Below, piece after piece: positions 34,866-44,463 of a stretch of DNA of 64,000 nucleotides. The stretch is taken from contig NZ_NEJH01000014.1 of assembly GCF_002113025.1 (NCBI RefSeq), forward strand, positions 1 through 64,000, in the 5' to 3' direction. This DNA comes from Pseudomonas sp. B28(2017) (GTDB lineage: Bacteria > Pseudomonadota > Gammaproteobacteria > Pseudomonadales > Pseudomonadaceae). Each line of letters begins with the position of its first letter. Position 1 is the stretch's first letter. The notes beneath the pieces were generated by a model that saw only the letters and a program-made list of their open reading frames with translations, ran no database searches and was not told the origin of the DNA. Made by a program: the position numbers and the translations under genes.

Positions 34866-36203
34866 ATGAGCAAAAAATATTTTGGCACCGATGGTATTCG
34901 TGGGCGTGTCGGGGAATACCCGATTACTCCTGATTTCATGCTCAAGCTCGGCTGGGCTGCAGGTATGGCGTTCCGCAAGATGGGCGCCTGCAAGGTCCTG
35001 GTAGGCAAGGACACCCGGATCTCCGGCTACATGTTCGAGTCTGCGCTTGAGGCGGGGCTGACCTCCGCTGGTGCCGATGTAATGCTCCTTGGTCCGATGC
35101 CGACCCCGGCGATTGCCTACCTGACGCGCACCTTCCATGCCGAGGCTGGCATCGTGATCAGTGCGTCGCACAATCCGCATGATGACAATGGCATCAAGTT
35201 CTTCTCCGGCAAAGGCACCAAGCTTCCGGATGAAGTCGAGCTGATGATTGAAGAGTTGCTCGATACGCCAATGACCGTGGTGGAATCGAGCAAGATCGGC
35301 AAGGTATCGCGAATCAACGACGCGTCAGGACGCTATATCGAATTCTGCAAGAGCAGTGTTCCGACCGGCACCAGTTTCACGGGCCTGAAAATCGTGATCG
35401 ATTGCGCTCACGGTGCGACTTACAAGGTGGCGCCGAGTGTGTTCCGCGAGTTGGGCGCCGAAGTCGTTGTGCTGTCTGCGCAACCGAATGGATTGAACAT
35501 CAACGACAATTGCGGTTCGACCCATATGGGTCCGCTGCAGGCTGCCGTCGTCGCTGAACAGGCTGACCTGGGTATTGCCTTCGATGGTGACGGTGATCGC
35601 GTTCAGATGGTCGATCACACGGGTGCAGTAGTGGACGGCGACGAGTTGCTGTTCATCATTGCCCGTGATCTGCATGAGCGAGGCAAGCTGCAGGGTGGCG
35701 TGGTCGGCACCCTGATGAGTAACCTGGGGCTGGAACTGGCCCTGGCTGATCTGGGTATCCCATTCGTGCGTGCCAATGTCGGTGACCGCTATGTCATTGC
35801 CGAGCTGTTGGAGCGCAACTGGATCGTGGGTGGTGAAAACTCCGGGCACATCGTGTGCTTCAGCCACACCACCACCGGTGACGCAATCATTGCCGCGCTG
35901 CAAGTGTTGATCGCGTTGCGCGCGCGTGAGGAAGGCCTGGCGCAGACCCGGCAGGCGTTGCGCAAGTGCCCTCAGGTGCTGATCAATGTGCGTTTCGGTG
36001 GCGGTGCAAGTCCCCTCGATCATCCGTCGGTCAAGGAAGCCAGCGAGCGTGTGACCAAGGCCATGGCAGGTCGGGGGCGTGTGCTGTTGCGCAAGTCCGG
36101 GACCGAGCCGCTGGTGCGTGTGATGGTCGAGGGCGAAGACGAAGCACAGGTTCGTGGCTATGCCGAAGAGCTGGCAAAACTGATTACTGAAGTTTCTGCC
36201 TGA
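34866..36203 (+). CDS. glmM: Phosphoglucosamine mutase
   Basis: A 445-residue enzyme interconverting glucosamine-6-phosphate and glucosamine-1-phosphate for peptidoglycan and LPS. The catalytic phosphoserine is Ser101 in VISASHNPHDDNG; the metal loop is FDGDGDRVQ and the sugar loop GGENSGHIV, with the C-terminal phosphate loop RKSGTEPLVRVM. The start at 34866 has GGAG upstream; an earlier in-frame start lies inside folP. Confidence 0.97.
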   Translation: MSKKYFGTDGIRGRVGEYPITPDFMLKLGWAAGMAFRKMGACKVLVGKDTRISGYMFESALEAGLTSAGADVMLLGPMPTPAIAYLTRTFHAEAGIVISASHNPHDDNGIKFFSGKGTKLPDEVELMIEELLDTPMTVVESSKIGKVSRINDASGRYIEFCKSSVPTGTSFTGLKIVIDCAHGATYKVAPSVFRELGAEVVVLSAQPNGLNINDNCGSTHMGPLQAAVVAEQADLGIAFDGDGDRVQMVDHTGAVVDGDELLFIIARDLHERGKLQGGVVGTLMSNLGLELALADLGIPFVRANVGDRYVIAELLERNWIVGGENSGHIVCFSHTTTGDAIIAALQVLIALRAREEGLAQTRQALRKCPQVLINVRFGGGASPLDHPSVKEASERVTKAMAGRGRVLLRKSGTEPLVRVMVEGEDEAQVRGYAEELAKLITEVSA

Positions 36204-36269
36204 ATTCGGCTTGCCAGCCATGATTGTGTTGGGTAACATCTGCGCCCACTTTGACCGACGAGGTACAGC

Positions 36270-37025
36270 ATGCGTCGCCCTATGGTAGCTGGTAACTGGA
36301 AGATGCACGGTACCCGCGCCAGCGTCGCTGAGCTGATCAACGGCCTTCGTGACCTGGCCTTGCCGGGTAGTGTTGATGTCGCGGTATTCCCGCCTTGCCT
36401 GCATATCAATCAAGTGATTGATGGTCTGGAAGGAAAGTCGATTTCGGTCGGCGCGCAGAATTCTGCGGTGGAATCCGGACAAGGAGCGTTGACCGGTGAA
36501 GTTGCACCGAGTCAGTTGGTGGATGCAGGTTGTTCCCTGGTGCTTGTCGGGCACTCCGAGCGTCGTCAGATCATGGGCGAGCAGGACGGAATGCTGATCC
36601 GCAAGTTCGCGGCGGCACAGGCATGTGGCTTGATTCCGGTGCTGTGCATAGGGGAAACCCTTGAGCAGCGTGAAGCCGGAAAGACTCTTGAAGTTGTCTC
36701 GCGTCAGCTGGGCAGCATCATTGAGGAGCTGGGTGTCGGTGCCTTTGCCAAGGCAGTGATCGCTTACGAGCCGGTCTGGGCCATTGGCACCGGGCTGACT
36801 GCAACGCCACAACAGGCGCAGGATGTGCATGCAGCCATTCGCGCCCAGTTGGCGGCAGAGAATTCTGAAGTCGCGCAAGGTGTGCGGCTTCTATACGGCG
36901 GCAGCGTGAAGGCGGCCAATGCGGTCGAACTGTTCGGCATGCCGGATATCGATGGGGGTCTCATTGGTGGGGCTTCCCTGAATGCAGATGAGTTCGGTGC
37001 GATTTGTCGCGCCGCGGGAAACTGA
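36270..37025 (+). CDS. tpiA: Triosephosphate isomerase
   Basis: A 251-residue TIM barrel interconverting dihydroxyacetone phosphate and glyceraldehyde-3-phosphate. Catalytic residues are in place: Asn and Lys in GNWKMHG (N9, K11), His in LVGHSERRQ, Glu in AYEPVWAIGTG, and the phosphate loop LLYGGSVK. It links the fructose genes further right to central carbon flow. secG begins five bases after its stop. Confidence 0.97.
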   Translation: MRRPMVAGNWKMHGTRASVAELINGLRDLALPGSVDVAVFPPCLHINQVIDGLEGKSISVGAQNSAVESGQGALTGEVAPSQLVDAGCSLVLVGHSERRQIMGEQDGMLIRKFAAAQACGLIPVLCIGETLEQREAGKTLEVVSRQLGSIIEELGVGAFAKAVIAYEPVWAIGTGLTATPQQAQDVHAAIRAQLAAENSEVAQGVRLLYGGSVKAANAVELFGMPDIDGGLIGGASLNADEFGAICRAAGN

Positions 37026-37029
37026 AAAA

Positions 37030-37413
37030 ATGCTGGAAACAGTCGTAGTCGTTTTTCATCTGCTGGGTGCATTGGGCGTAGTAGCTCTGGTTTTGCTGCA
37101 GCAGGGTAAAGGTGCGGACGCTGGCGCGTCTTTCGGAGCAGGTGCATCAAATACTGTGTTCGGAAGCCAAGGTTCCTCTACCTTTCTTAGTAAGTTTACT
37201 GCTATACTTGCCGCAGGTTTTTTCATGACCAGCTTGGGGTTAGGTTACTTTGCTAAAGAGAAGGCTCATCAGCTGACTCAAGCAGGTCTGCCAAATCCAG
37301 CGGTACTGGAAGTTCCAAAGCAACAACCGGCTTCTGATGATGTCCCGGTGCTTCAAGAGCAAAAGTCGGCTACTCCAGCGACTGACGTACCTCCAGCTCA
37401 AGAGCAGAAGTAA
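37030..37413 (+). CDS. secG: Protein-export membrane protein SecG
   Basis: A 127-residue subunit of the SecYEG translocon: two membrane helices (about 3-22 and 52-72) joined by the conserved loop QQGKGADAGASFGAGASNTVFGSQGS, and a hydrophilic Pro/Gln-rich tail. The start is the ATG at 37030, right after tpiA. As in E. coli it is followed by tRNA-Leu. Confidence 0.95.
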   Translation: MLETVVVVFHLLGALGVVALVLLQQGKGADAGASFGAGASNTVFGSQGSSTFLSKFTAILAAGFFMTSLGLGYFAKEKAHQLTQAGLPNPAVLEVPKQQPASDDVPVLQEQKSATPATDVPPAQEQK

Positions 37414-37435
37414 GAAGGGTTTCAAACGTAGTATT

Positions 37436-37521
37436 GCCGAGGTGGTGGAATTGGTAGACACGCAACCTTGAGGTGGTTGTGCCCATAGGGTGTAGGGGTT
37501 CGAGTCCCCTTCTCGGTACCA
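37436..37521 (+). tRNA. tRNA-Leu (anticodon GAG)
   Basis: An 86-nt class-II tRNA with a long variable arm. The acceptor arm opens GCCGAGG, the anticodon loop is TTGAGGT (anticodon GAG), the T arm is GGGGTTCGAGTCCCC, and CCA is encoded at 37519-37521. It lies between secG and the initiator tRNA. Confidence 0.97.
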
Positions 37522-37533
37522 ATTAGTCAGGAG

Positions 37534-37556
37534 AGCCCGCTGTTGCGGGCTTTCTT
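37534..37556 (+). terminator. Terminator after tRNA-Leu
   Basis: AGCCCGC (37534-37540) pairs with GCGGGCT (37545-37551) around TGTT, followed by TTCTT. It ends the secG-tRNA transcript. Confidence 0.8.
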
Positions 37557-37618
37557 GCAGGTGGAAGGTTACATTGACCCTGTAGGGGATCGGTCGTATA
37601 CTTCCGCCCCAGCTTTGT

Positions 37619-37695
<77 letters not shown>

Positions 37696-37703
37696 GTTTA
37701 AGG

Positions 37704-37725
37704 AGCCCCTTTTAAGGGGCTTTTT
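37704..37725 (+). terminator. Terminator after tRNA-fMet
   Basis: AGCCCCTT (37704-37711) pairs with AAGGGGCT (37714-37721), followed by TTTT. Confidence 0.85.
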
Positions 37726-37742
37726 GTTAGCTGGACACTTTC

Positions 37743-37797
37743 AACGCCGCTGTTCGACGGCGTTTCAAGGATGGGCGTTTAGCCCATTTTTTTATTT
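37743..37797 (+). terminator. Two hairpins before rimP, the second terminator-like
   Basis: AACGCCG/CGGCGTT (37743-37765) is followed by ATGGGC (37771-37776) with GCCCAT (37782-37787) and a long T run. They lie between the initiator tRNA and rimP. In E. coli the nusA operon leader also has read-through terminators where NusA controls itself; the same is possible here. Confidence 0.7.
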
Positions 37798-37832
37798 TCA
37801 TAGCATGCACATACATGCACTAGGGGGTTCAG

Positions 37833-38291
37833 GTGTCGAGCAAGCTAGAAGAGTTGCAGGCCTTGCTGGCCCCGGTGGTCGTGGCCCTAGGCTATGAATG
37901 CTGGGGTATTGAGTTTTCGGCCCAAGGTCGCCACTCAATGTTGCGCGTTTATATCGATAAAGAAGGCGGCGTACTGGTGGACGATTGCGCCATCGTCAGC
38001 CGTCAGATCAGCGGTGTTCTGGATGTTGAAGATCCAATCTCCGTTGAATACACCCTTGAGGTTTCCTCGCCTGGCATGGAACGCCCGCTGTTCACTCTTG
38101 AGCAGTTTGCAAAATTTGCCGGTGAACAAGTGAAGATCAAGTTGCGCTCGCCTTTTGAAGGACGACGCAACTTTCAGGGCCTTCTGCGCGGCGTAGAAGA
38201 GCAGGATGTCGTGGTGCAGGTAGAAGATCATGAGTTCCTGTTGCCGATCGATATGATCGACAAGGCCAACATTATTCCCAGTTTTGACTGA
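37833..38291 (+). CDS. rimP: Ribosome maturation factor RimP
   Basis: A 152-residue two-domain protein needed for 30S maturation. Conserved stretches are GYECWGIEFS, LRVYIDKEGGVLVDDC, and VEYTLEVSSPGMERPLF in the middle. It starts at GTG behind AGGGGG. It is the first gene of the rimP-nusA-infB-rbfA-truB-rpsO-pnp cluster. Confidence 0.96.
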   Translation: MSSKLEELQALLAPVVVALGYECWGIEFSAQGRHSMLRVYIDKEGGVLVDDCAIVSRQISGVLDVEDPISVEYTLEVSSPGMERPLFTLEQFAKFAGEQVKIKLRSPFEGRRNFQGLLRGVEEQDVVVQVEDHEFLLPIDMIDKANIIPSFD

Positions 38292-38350
38292 GGCGTGCCA
38301 GATACTGCGGATCCCGCGGATCCAATGGCTTGCGAAAGGCGAGGCGTACG

Positions 38351-39832
38351 ATGAGCAAAGAAGTACTGCTGGTTGTTGAGTCGGTATCCAACGAAAAGGG
38401 TGTACCGGCAAACGTTATTTTTGAAGCGCTGGAGCTGGCCCTGGCCACTGCTACCAAAAAGCGTTTCGAAGACGAAGTTGATCTGCGTGTGGAAATCAAT
38501 CGCCACACGGGTGCATACGAGACATTCCGTCGCTGGACGGTCGTCGAGGAAGCAGACCTGGACGATCCGGCCATCGAAACCTGGCCGAGCAAGGTTGCTG
38601 AAACGCACCCTGGCGCCAAGGTCGGTGACGTCGTCGAAGAAAAAATCGAGTCCATCGAGTTCGGCCGCATTGCTGCACAGACTGCCAAGCAAGTCATCGT
38701 GCAGAAAGTTCGCGAAGCCGAGCGCGCTCAGGTTGTTGACGCTTACCGCGAGCGCCTGGGTGAAATCATCTCCGGCACCGTGAAAAAAGTCACCCGCGAC
38801 AACGTGATTGTTGATCTGGGCAACAACGCTGAAGCGTTGCTGGCCCGTGAAGACATCATTTCTCGCGAAACTTTCCGGGTTGGCGTGCGTCTGCGTGCGC
38901 TGCTCAAGGAAATCCGCACCGAGAACCGCGGCCCTCAGCTGATCCTGTCGCGTACCGCGCCGGAAATGCTGATCGAGTTGTTCCGCATCGAAGTGCCGGA
39001 AATTGCCGAAGGCCTGATCGAAGTGATGGCTGCGTCCCGTGATCCGGGTTCGCGCGCCAAGATCGCCGTTCGCTCCAAGGACAAACGCATCGACCCACAA
39101 GGCGCTTGCATCGGTATGCGCGGTTCGCGCGTCCAGGCAGTGTCGGGTGAGTTGGGCGGTGAGCGTGTTGACATCGTTCTGTGGGACGACAACCCGGCTC
39201 AGTTCGTGATCAACGCCATGTCCCCGGCCGAGGTTGCGGCAATTATCGTTGACGAAGATGCCCACGCAATGGACATCGCCGTTGGCGCAGACAATCTGGC
39301 TCAGGCCATCGGTCGCGGTGGTCAGAACGTGCGTCTGGCCAGCCAGTTGACTGGCTGGACCCTGAACGTGATGACCGAATCGGACATCCAGGCTAAGCAG
39401 CAAGCAGAAACCGGCGACATCCTGCGCAATTTCATCGACGAGCTGGAAGTCGACGAAGAACTGGCTCAGGTACTGGTTGATGAAGGCTTCACCAGCCTGG
39501 AAGAGATTGCCTACGTACCGTTGGAAGAAATGCTCAACATCGACGGCTTTGACGAGGACATCGTCAACGAGCTTCGCGCTCGTGCCAAGGATCGCTTGTT
39601 GACCAAAGCCATCGCTACTGAGGAAAAGCTGGCAGACGCCCATCCGGCCGAAGACCTGCTCTCGCTTGAGGGTATGGACAAGGATTTGGCGATGGAACTG
39701 GCGGTGCGCGGCGTAATTACCCGCGAAGACCTGGCCGAGCAGTCTATTGACGACCTGCTCGACATCGACGGCATTGACGATGATCGTGCCGGCAAGTTGA
39801 TCATGGCCGCCCGAGCCCACTGGTTCGAGTAA
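38351..39832 (+). CDS. nusA: Transcription termination/antitermination factor NusA
   Basis: A 493-residue RNA-polymerase-binding factor: an N-terminal domain (1-130), an S1 domain (about 135-200, GTVKKVTRDNVIVDLG), two KH domains (about 230-345, GACIGMRGSRVQAV and AIGRGGQNVRLA) and two C-terminal acidic helix-hairpin repeats (about 365-490, LLDIDGIDDDRAGKLI). The start at 38351 (MSKEVLLVVE) is the family start. Confidence 0.97.
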   Translation: MSKEVLLVVESVSNEKGVPANVIFEALELALATATKKRFEDEVDLRVEINRHTGAYETFRRWTVVEEADLDDPAIETWPSKVAETHPGAKVGDVVEEKIESIEFGRIAAQTAKQVIVQKVREAERAQVVDAYRERLGEIISGTVKKVTRDNVIVDLGNNAEALLAREDIISRETFRVGVRLRALLKEIRTENRGPQLILSRTAPEMLIELFRIEVPEIAEGLIEVMAASRDPGSRAKIAVRSKDKRIDPQGACIGMRGSRVQAVSGELGGERVDIVLWDDNPAQFVINAMSPAEVAAIIVDEDAHAMDIAVGADNLAQAIGRGGQNVRLASQLTGWTLNVMTESDIQAKQQAETGDILRNFIDELEVDEELAQVLVDEGFTSLEEIAYVPLEEMLNIDGFDEDIVNELRARAKDRLLTKAIATEEKLADAHPAEDLLSLEGMDKDLAMELAVRGVITREDLAEQSIDDLLDIDGIDDDRAGKLIMAARAHWFE

Positions 39833-39859
39833 TTAGGCGCGGCCTGAGGAGAGAAGTGC

Positions 39860-42385
39860 ATGACGCAAGTCACGGTGAAACAACTGGCCGATGAGGTCAA
39901 AACACCGGTAGAGCGCCTGTTGCAGCAGATGCGTGAGGCAGGTCTGCCGCACACCGCCGCCGAAGAACATGTGACTGACAGTGAGAAGCAATCCTTGCTG
40001 ACTCACTTGAAAAGCAGCCACAAGGCGAAAGTGGAAGAACCACGCAAGATTACGCTGCAGCGTAAAACCACCAGCACCCTGCGTGTTGCTGGCAGCAAAA
40101 GCATCAGCGTTGAAGTACGCAAAAAGAAAGTCTTCGTACAGCGCAGCCCGGAAGAAATCGAAGCCGAGCGCAAGCGTGAACTGGATGAACGTCGCGCAGT
40201 AGAAAATGCTGCACGTCAGAAGGCTGAAGAAGAAGCCAAGCGCCGCGCCGAAGAAGAAGCGCGTCGCCAGCCTGCTGCTGCGCCGATCGCTCCTGTCGAA
40301 GCTGTTGCAGCGCCAGTTGCGGTGGCCGAGCCTGTGCGCGAAAGCGCCCCGGTTGTTGTGGCTACCCCGGCTCCTGCGGCGGACACTCGCAAGCGCGACG
40401 AACAGCGTCGTCCGGACAAGCCACGTGCCGACGACAACAATCGTCGCGGTGGCGGCGATGGCGAGCGCAAAAACGCTCCGCATCGTGCTTCGGTCAAGGA
40501 GAAGGCGCCTGCTCCACGCGTTGCCCCACGTACTACCGACGAAGAAAGCGATGGCTTCCGTCGTGGTGGTCGCGGCAAGGCCAAGCTGAAGAAGCGCAAC
40601 GCCCACGGTTTCCAGAGCCCAACCGGCCCTGTCGTGCGCGAAGTGAAGATCGGCGAGACCATCACTGTTGGCGATCTCGCTCAGCAGATGTCGGTCAAGG
40701 CTGCTGAAATCATCAAGTTCATGTTCAAACTGGGTACCCCTGCGACCATCAACCAGGTACTGGATCAGGAAACTGCCCAGCTGGTTGCCGAAGAGCTGGG
40801 CCACAAAGTGACCCTGGTCAGCGACACCGCCCTGGAAGATTCCCTGGCCGAGTCCCTGAAGTTTGAAGGTGAAGCGGTTTCCCGTGCGCCGGTCGTGACC
40901 GTAATGGGCCACGTTGACCACGGTAAGACCTCCCTGCTCGACTACATCCGTCGTGCCAAGGTTGCTGCTGGCGAAGCCGGTGGTATCACCCAGCACATCG
41001 GTGCGTACCACGTTGAAACCGACCGTGGCATGGTGACGTTCCTCGACACCCCTGGTCACGCCGCGTTCACCGCGATGCGTGCCCGTGGTGCCAAGGCGAC
41101 CGACATCGTGATCCTGGTGGTTGCAGCGGACGACGGCGTAATGCCGCAAACCATCGAAGCTGTTCAGCACGCTCAGGCTGCTGGCGTTCCGCTGGTTGTC
41201 GCGGTGAACAAGATCGACAAGCCAGGTGCTGACCTCGATCGCATCCGTAGCGAACTGTCGGTACACGGCGTGACATCGGAAGATTGGGGTGGTGACACGC
41301 CATTCGTACCGGTTTCGGCGAAAATGGGTACTGGCGTCGACGAATTGCTCGAAGCGGTATTGCTGCAAGCCGAAGTTCTGGAACTGACCGCAACCCCATC
41401 GGCTCCTGGCCGTGGTGTCGTGGTTGAATCCCGCCTGGACAAGGGCCGCGGCCCGGTGGCTACCGTTCTGGTTCAGGACGGTACCCTGCGTCAGGGCGAC
41501 ATGGTCCTGGTCGGTTCGAACTATGGCCGCGTTCGCGCCATGCTCGACGAGAACGGCAAGCCAATCAAGGAAGCCGGTCCGGCCATCCCTGTCGAGATCC
41601 TCGGCCTGGACGGTACCCCGGACGCTGGCGACGAGATGAGCGTGGTTGCCGACGAGAAGAAAGCCCGTGAAGTGGCTCTGTTCCGTCAAGGCAAGTTCCG
41701 CGAAGTCAAACTGGCTCGCGCTCACGCCGGCAAGCTGGAAAACATCTTCGAAAGCATGGGTCAGGAAGAGAAGAAGACGCTCAACATCGTCCTCAAATCC
41801 GACGTCCGTGGTTCGCTGGAAGCTTTGCAGGGCGCTCTGAACGGCCTGGGCAACGACGAAGTGCAAGTGCGCGTTGTCGGTGGCGGTGTCGGTGGTATCA
41901 CCGAATCCGACGCCAACCTGGCACTGGCTTCCAACGCTGTACTGTTCGGCTTCAACGTGCGTGCCGATGCTGGCGCACGGAAAATCGTCGAGCAGGAAGG
42001 TCTGGACATGCGTTACTACAACGTAATCTACGACATTATCGAAGACGTCAAGAAAGCCCTGACCGGTATGCTTGGCAGCGATGTTCGCGAGAACATCCTC
42101 GGTGTGGCCGAAGTCCGTGACGTGTTCCGTTCGCCTAAGTTTGGCGCTATCGCCGGCTGCATGGTGATCGAGGGTACTGTTCACCGTAACCGTCCGATCC
42201 GCGTACTGCGTGAAGACATCGTTATCTTCGAAGGCGAGCTGGAATCCCTGCGCCGCTTCAAGGATGACGCTTCCGAAGTGCGTGCCGGCATGGAGTGCGG
42301 TATCGGCGTGAAGAGCTACAACGACGTCAAGGTCGGTGACAAGATCGAAGTCTTCGAGAAGGTGCAGGTTGCTCGCAGCCTCTGA
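39860..42385 (+). CDS. infB: Translation initiation factor IF-2
   Basis: An 841-residue GTPase that brings fMet-tRNA to the 30S subunit. A long Ala/Glu/Arg-rich linker (about 90-270) separates the N-terminal IF2N domain from the G domain, whose P loop GHVDHGKT is at 350-357, with DTPGHAAF and NKID following; domains II to IV complete the protein. Initiator tRNA, its partner, is encoded at 37619-37695. Internal starts giving shorter forms, as in E. coli, are possible but not resolved. Confidence 0.98.
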   Translation: MTQVTVKQLADEVKTPVERLLQQMREAGLPHTAAEEHVTDSEKQSLLTHLKSSHKAKVEEPRKITLQRKTTSTLRVAGSKSISVEVRKKKVFVQRSPEEIEAERKRELDERRAVENAARQKAEEEAKRRAEEEARRQPAAAPIAPVEAVAAPVAVAEPVRESAPVVVATPAPAADTRKRDEQRRPDKPRADDNNRRGGGDGERKNAPHRASVKEKAPAPRVAPRTTDEESDGFRRGGRGKAKLKKRNAHGFQSPTGPVVREVKIGETITVGDLAQQMSVKAAEIIKFMFKLGTPATINQVLDQETAQLVAEELGHKVTLVSDTALEDSLAESLKFEGEAVSRAPVVTVMGHVDHGKTSLLDYIRRAKVAAGEAGGITQHIGAYHVETDRGMVTFLDTPGHAAFTAMRARGAKATDIVILVVAADDGVMPQTIEAVQHAQAAGVPLVVAVNKIDKPGADLDRIRSELSVHGVTSEDWGGDTPFVPVSAKMGTGVDELLEAVLLQAEVLELTATPSAPGRGVVVESRLDKGRGPVATVLVQDGTLRQGDMVLVGSNYGRVRAMLDENGKPIKEAGPAIPVEILGLDGTPDAGDEMSVVADEKKAREVALFRQGKFREVKLARAHAGKLENIFESMGQEEKKTLNIVLKSDVRGSLEALQGALNGLGNDEVQVRVVGGGVGGITESDANLALASNAVLFGFNVRADAGARKIVEQEGLDMRYYNVIYDIIEDVKKALTGMLGSDVRENILGVAEVRDVFRSPKFGAIAGCMVIEGTVHRNRPIRVLREDIVIFEGELESLRRFKDDASEVRAGMECGIGVKSYNDVKVGDKIEVFEKVQVARSL

Positions 42386-42457
42386 CTCGCGCACTTCAAG
42401 AGCCGTGACGGGTAGCCGCATGCAAGTGCGCAGCTCGTCACCAGGACTCTAAACGCA

Positions 42458-42490
42458 ACGCCCGGTCTGGCTTTTGTCAGGCCGGGCGTT
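42458..42490 (+). terminator. Hairpin between infB and rbfA
   Basis: AACGCCCGG (42458-42466) pairs with CCGGGCGTT (42482-42490), with a second inner pairing CTGG/CAGG. Only TTT follows, so termination is probably partial; it may set rbfA levels below infB. Confidence 0.6.
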
Positions 42491-42544
42491 TGCCGCTTTC
42501 AGACCTTGCGGGTTTAGCCGTGGGGCAGTAACAGGTAACAATAC

Positions 42545-42946
42545 ATGGCAAAAGAATACAGCCGTACCCAACGTATCGGCGATCAGATGCAGCGCGAGCT
42601 GGCACAACTGATCCGTCGTGAAGTCAAAGACCCGCGCGTCGGCCTGGTCACCATTACCGCAGTGGAAGTCAGCCGTGACGTCGGTCACGCCAAGATCTTC
42701 ATCACCGTGATGGGTCAGGATAGCGCCGAAGAAATTGCACAAAGCATCAAGGTGCTGAACTCTGCCGCCGGCTTCCTGCGCATGCAGCTGGCTCGCGAGA
42801 TGAAGCTGCGCAGCGTTCCACAGCTGCACTTCCACTACGACGAAAGCGTCGTGCGTGGTGCACATCTGTCGGCATTGATCGAGCGCGCAGTGGCTGAAGA
42901 CAATCACCATCCGGTTGCGGCAGAAGCCGAAGACACCAAGGAGTAA
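42545..42946 (+). CDS. rbfA: 30S ribosome-binding factor RbfA
   Basis: A 133-residue KH-like cold-shock and assembly factor for the 16S rRNA 5' end. Conserved features are RTQRIGDQMQRELAQLIRREVKDPRVG and the SAAGFLRMQLAREMKLRSVPQLHFHYD block. It is followed closely by truB. Confidence 0.96.
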   Translation: MAKEYSRTQRIGDQMQRELAQLIRREVKDPRVGLVTITAVEVSRDVGHAKIFITVMGQDSAEEIAQSIKVLNSAAGFLRMQLAREMKLRSVPQLHFHYDESVVRGAHLSALIERAVAEDNHHPVAAEAEDTKE

Positions 42947-42949
42947 TCG

Positions 42950-43867
42950 GTGGCTCAGGTCAAACGTATCCGTCGTAACGTCAGCGGCATTATCCTGCTC
43001 GACAAACCGCTGGGGTTTACCTCCAACGCGGCCTTGCAGAAGGTTCGCTGGTTGCTGAACGCCGAAAAGGCAGGTCATACCGGCAGCCTCGATCCCTTGG
43101 CCTCCGGCGTGTTGCCGTTGTGCTTCGGCGAGGCGACCAAGTTCTCGCAGTACCTGCTCGATTCCGACAAGGGTTATGAAACCCTGGCGCAGCTGGGCAA
43201 GACGACCACCACGGCGGATGCCGAAGGTGAAGTTTTGCAGGAGCGTCCGGTGACCGTTGGTCGCGCCGACATCGAGGCCGTACTGCCGAAATTTCGTGGG
43301 CAAATCAGTCAGATACCGCCGATGTACTCGGCGCTCAAGCGTGATGGCCAGCCGCTGTACAAGCTGGCTCGTGCAGGCGAAGTAGTGGAGCGCGAACCGC
43401 GTTCTGTTACTATTACGCGCTTGGAATTGCTGGCCTTCGAAGGCGATACTGTGCGGCTGGCGGTGGATTGCAGCAAAGGCACCTATATCCGTACCCTGGT
43501 GGAGGATATCGGTGAGCAACTCGGTTGTGGCGCTTACGTTGCAGAACTGCGACGTACCCAGGCCGGGCCATTCACCCTGGCGCAGACGGTTACTCTGGAA
43601 GAGCTGGAAGCGGTACATGCCGAAGGCGGCAACGAAGCGGTCGATCGCTTCCTGATGCCATCGGACAGCGGCCTGCTGGATTGGCCACTGTTGCAGTTCT
43701 CGGAAGCGAGCGCGTTCTACTGGCTCAACGGCCAGCCGGTACGTGCCCCGGATGCTCCGAAGTTCGGCATGGTGCGGGTACAGGATCACAATGGTCGCTT
43801 CATCGGTATCGGTGAAGTGAGCGAAGACGGGCGTATCGCGCCGCGTCGACTGATTCGGTCAGAATGA
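42950..43867 (+). CDS. truB: tRNA pseudouridine-55 synthase TruB
   Basis: A 305-residue enzyme making pseudouridine 55 in the T loop of tRNAs. The catalytic Asp48 lies in AGHTGSLDPLASGVLP; the C-terminal part is a PUA-like domain. It starts at GTG three bases after the rbfA stop, with GGAG in the end of rbfA, so the two are coupled. Confidence 0.97.
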   Translation: MAQVKRIRRNVSGIILLDKPLGFTSNAALQKVRWLLNAEKAGHTGSLDPLASGVLPLCFGEATKFSQYLLDSDKGYETLAQLGKTTTTADAEGEVLQERPVTVGRADIEAVLPKFRGQISQIPPMYSALKRDGQPLYKLARAGEVVEREPRSVTITRLELLAFEGDTVRLAVDCSKGTYIRTLVEDIGEQLGCGAYVAELRRTQAGPFTLAQTVTLEELEAVHAEGGNEAVDRFLMPSDSGLLDWPLLQFSEASAFYWLNGQPVRAPDAPKFGMVRVQDHNGRFIGIGEVSEDGRIAPRRLIRSE

Positions 43868-43940
43868 CCGGACGAGGGTGGCTGTTAACAGGCACGGTCA
43901 CTACTCTTTTTTAGATACAGGGATTTGTCCCTGGCCTGTT

Positions 43941-43965
43941 GAAACTGTTTTTCTGAAACAGTTTC
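43941..43965 (+). promoter_or_regulatory. rpsO leader hairpin
   Basis: A perfect 10-bp stem GAAACTGTTT/AAACAGTTTC with loop TTCTG ends 19 bases before the rpsO start. No T run follows. In E. coli, S15 represses its own message through leader structure; this hairpin is a candidate for the same role, or for RNase III-type processing. Confidence 0.55.
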
Positions 43966-43984
43966 CTGATAAAAGGATTGCCTC

Positions 43985-44254
43985 ATGGCTCTCGACGTTC
44001 AAGAAAAAGCTCAAATCGTAGCTGACTACCAGCAAGCCGTTGGTGACACTGGTTCGCCAGAAGTGCAAGTTGCACTGCTGACCGCCAACATCAACAAACT
44101 GCAAGGTCACTTCAAGGCCAACGGTAAAGATCACCACTCCCGTCGTGGTCTGATCCGCATGGTTAACCAGCGTCGTAAGCTGCTGGACTACCTGAAAGGC
44201 AAGGACGTGAGCCGTTACAGCGCTCTGATCGCTCGCCTGGGTCTGCGTCGCTAA
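43985..44254 (+). CDS. rpsO: 30S ribosomal protein S15
   Basis: An 89-residue primary 16S rRNA-binding protein of normal length. It has the helix pattern GDTGSPEVQVALLTANINKLQGHF, HHSRRGLIRMVNQRRKLLDYLK and the C-terminal LIARLGLRR. AAAGGA precedes the ATG. It lies between truB and pnp as in most gamma-proteobacteria. Confidence 0.98.
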   Translation: MALDVQEKAQIVADYQQAVGDTGSPEVQVALLTANINKLQGHFKANGKDHHSRRGLIRMVNQRRKLLDYLKGKDVSRYSALIARLGLRR

Positions 44255-44463
44255 CAAGCGATTGCGCTAGAGGTTGGTTGTCTGTCGTGCGTCAGCGGGT
44301 TTCCCGCCAGCGCATGGCAGGCTTCCAGCCTCAAGTTTTATCTGGATACCTGCTTTACCTGCGTGAGTGTACCCCGGACAACCGGTCGGGCCGATTCCCG
44401 GCGTTGCCCAAGAATTTCGCAAGAAACCAGTTCCCCCAAGAGCCACAAAGAAGGTAGGACACC

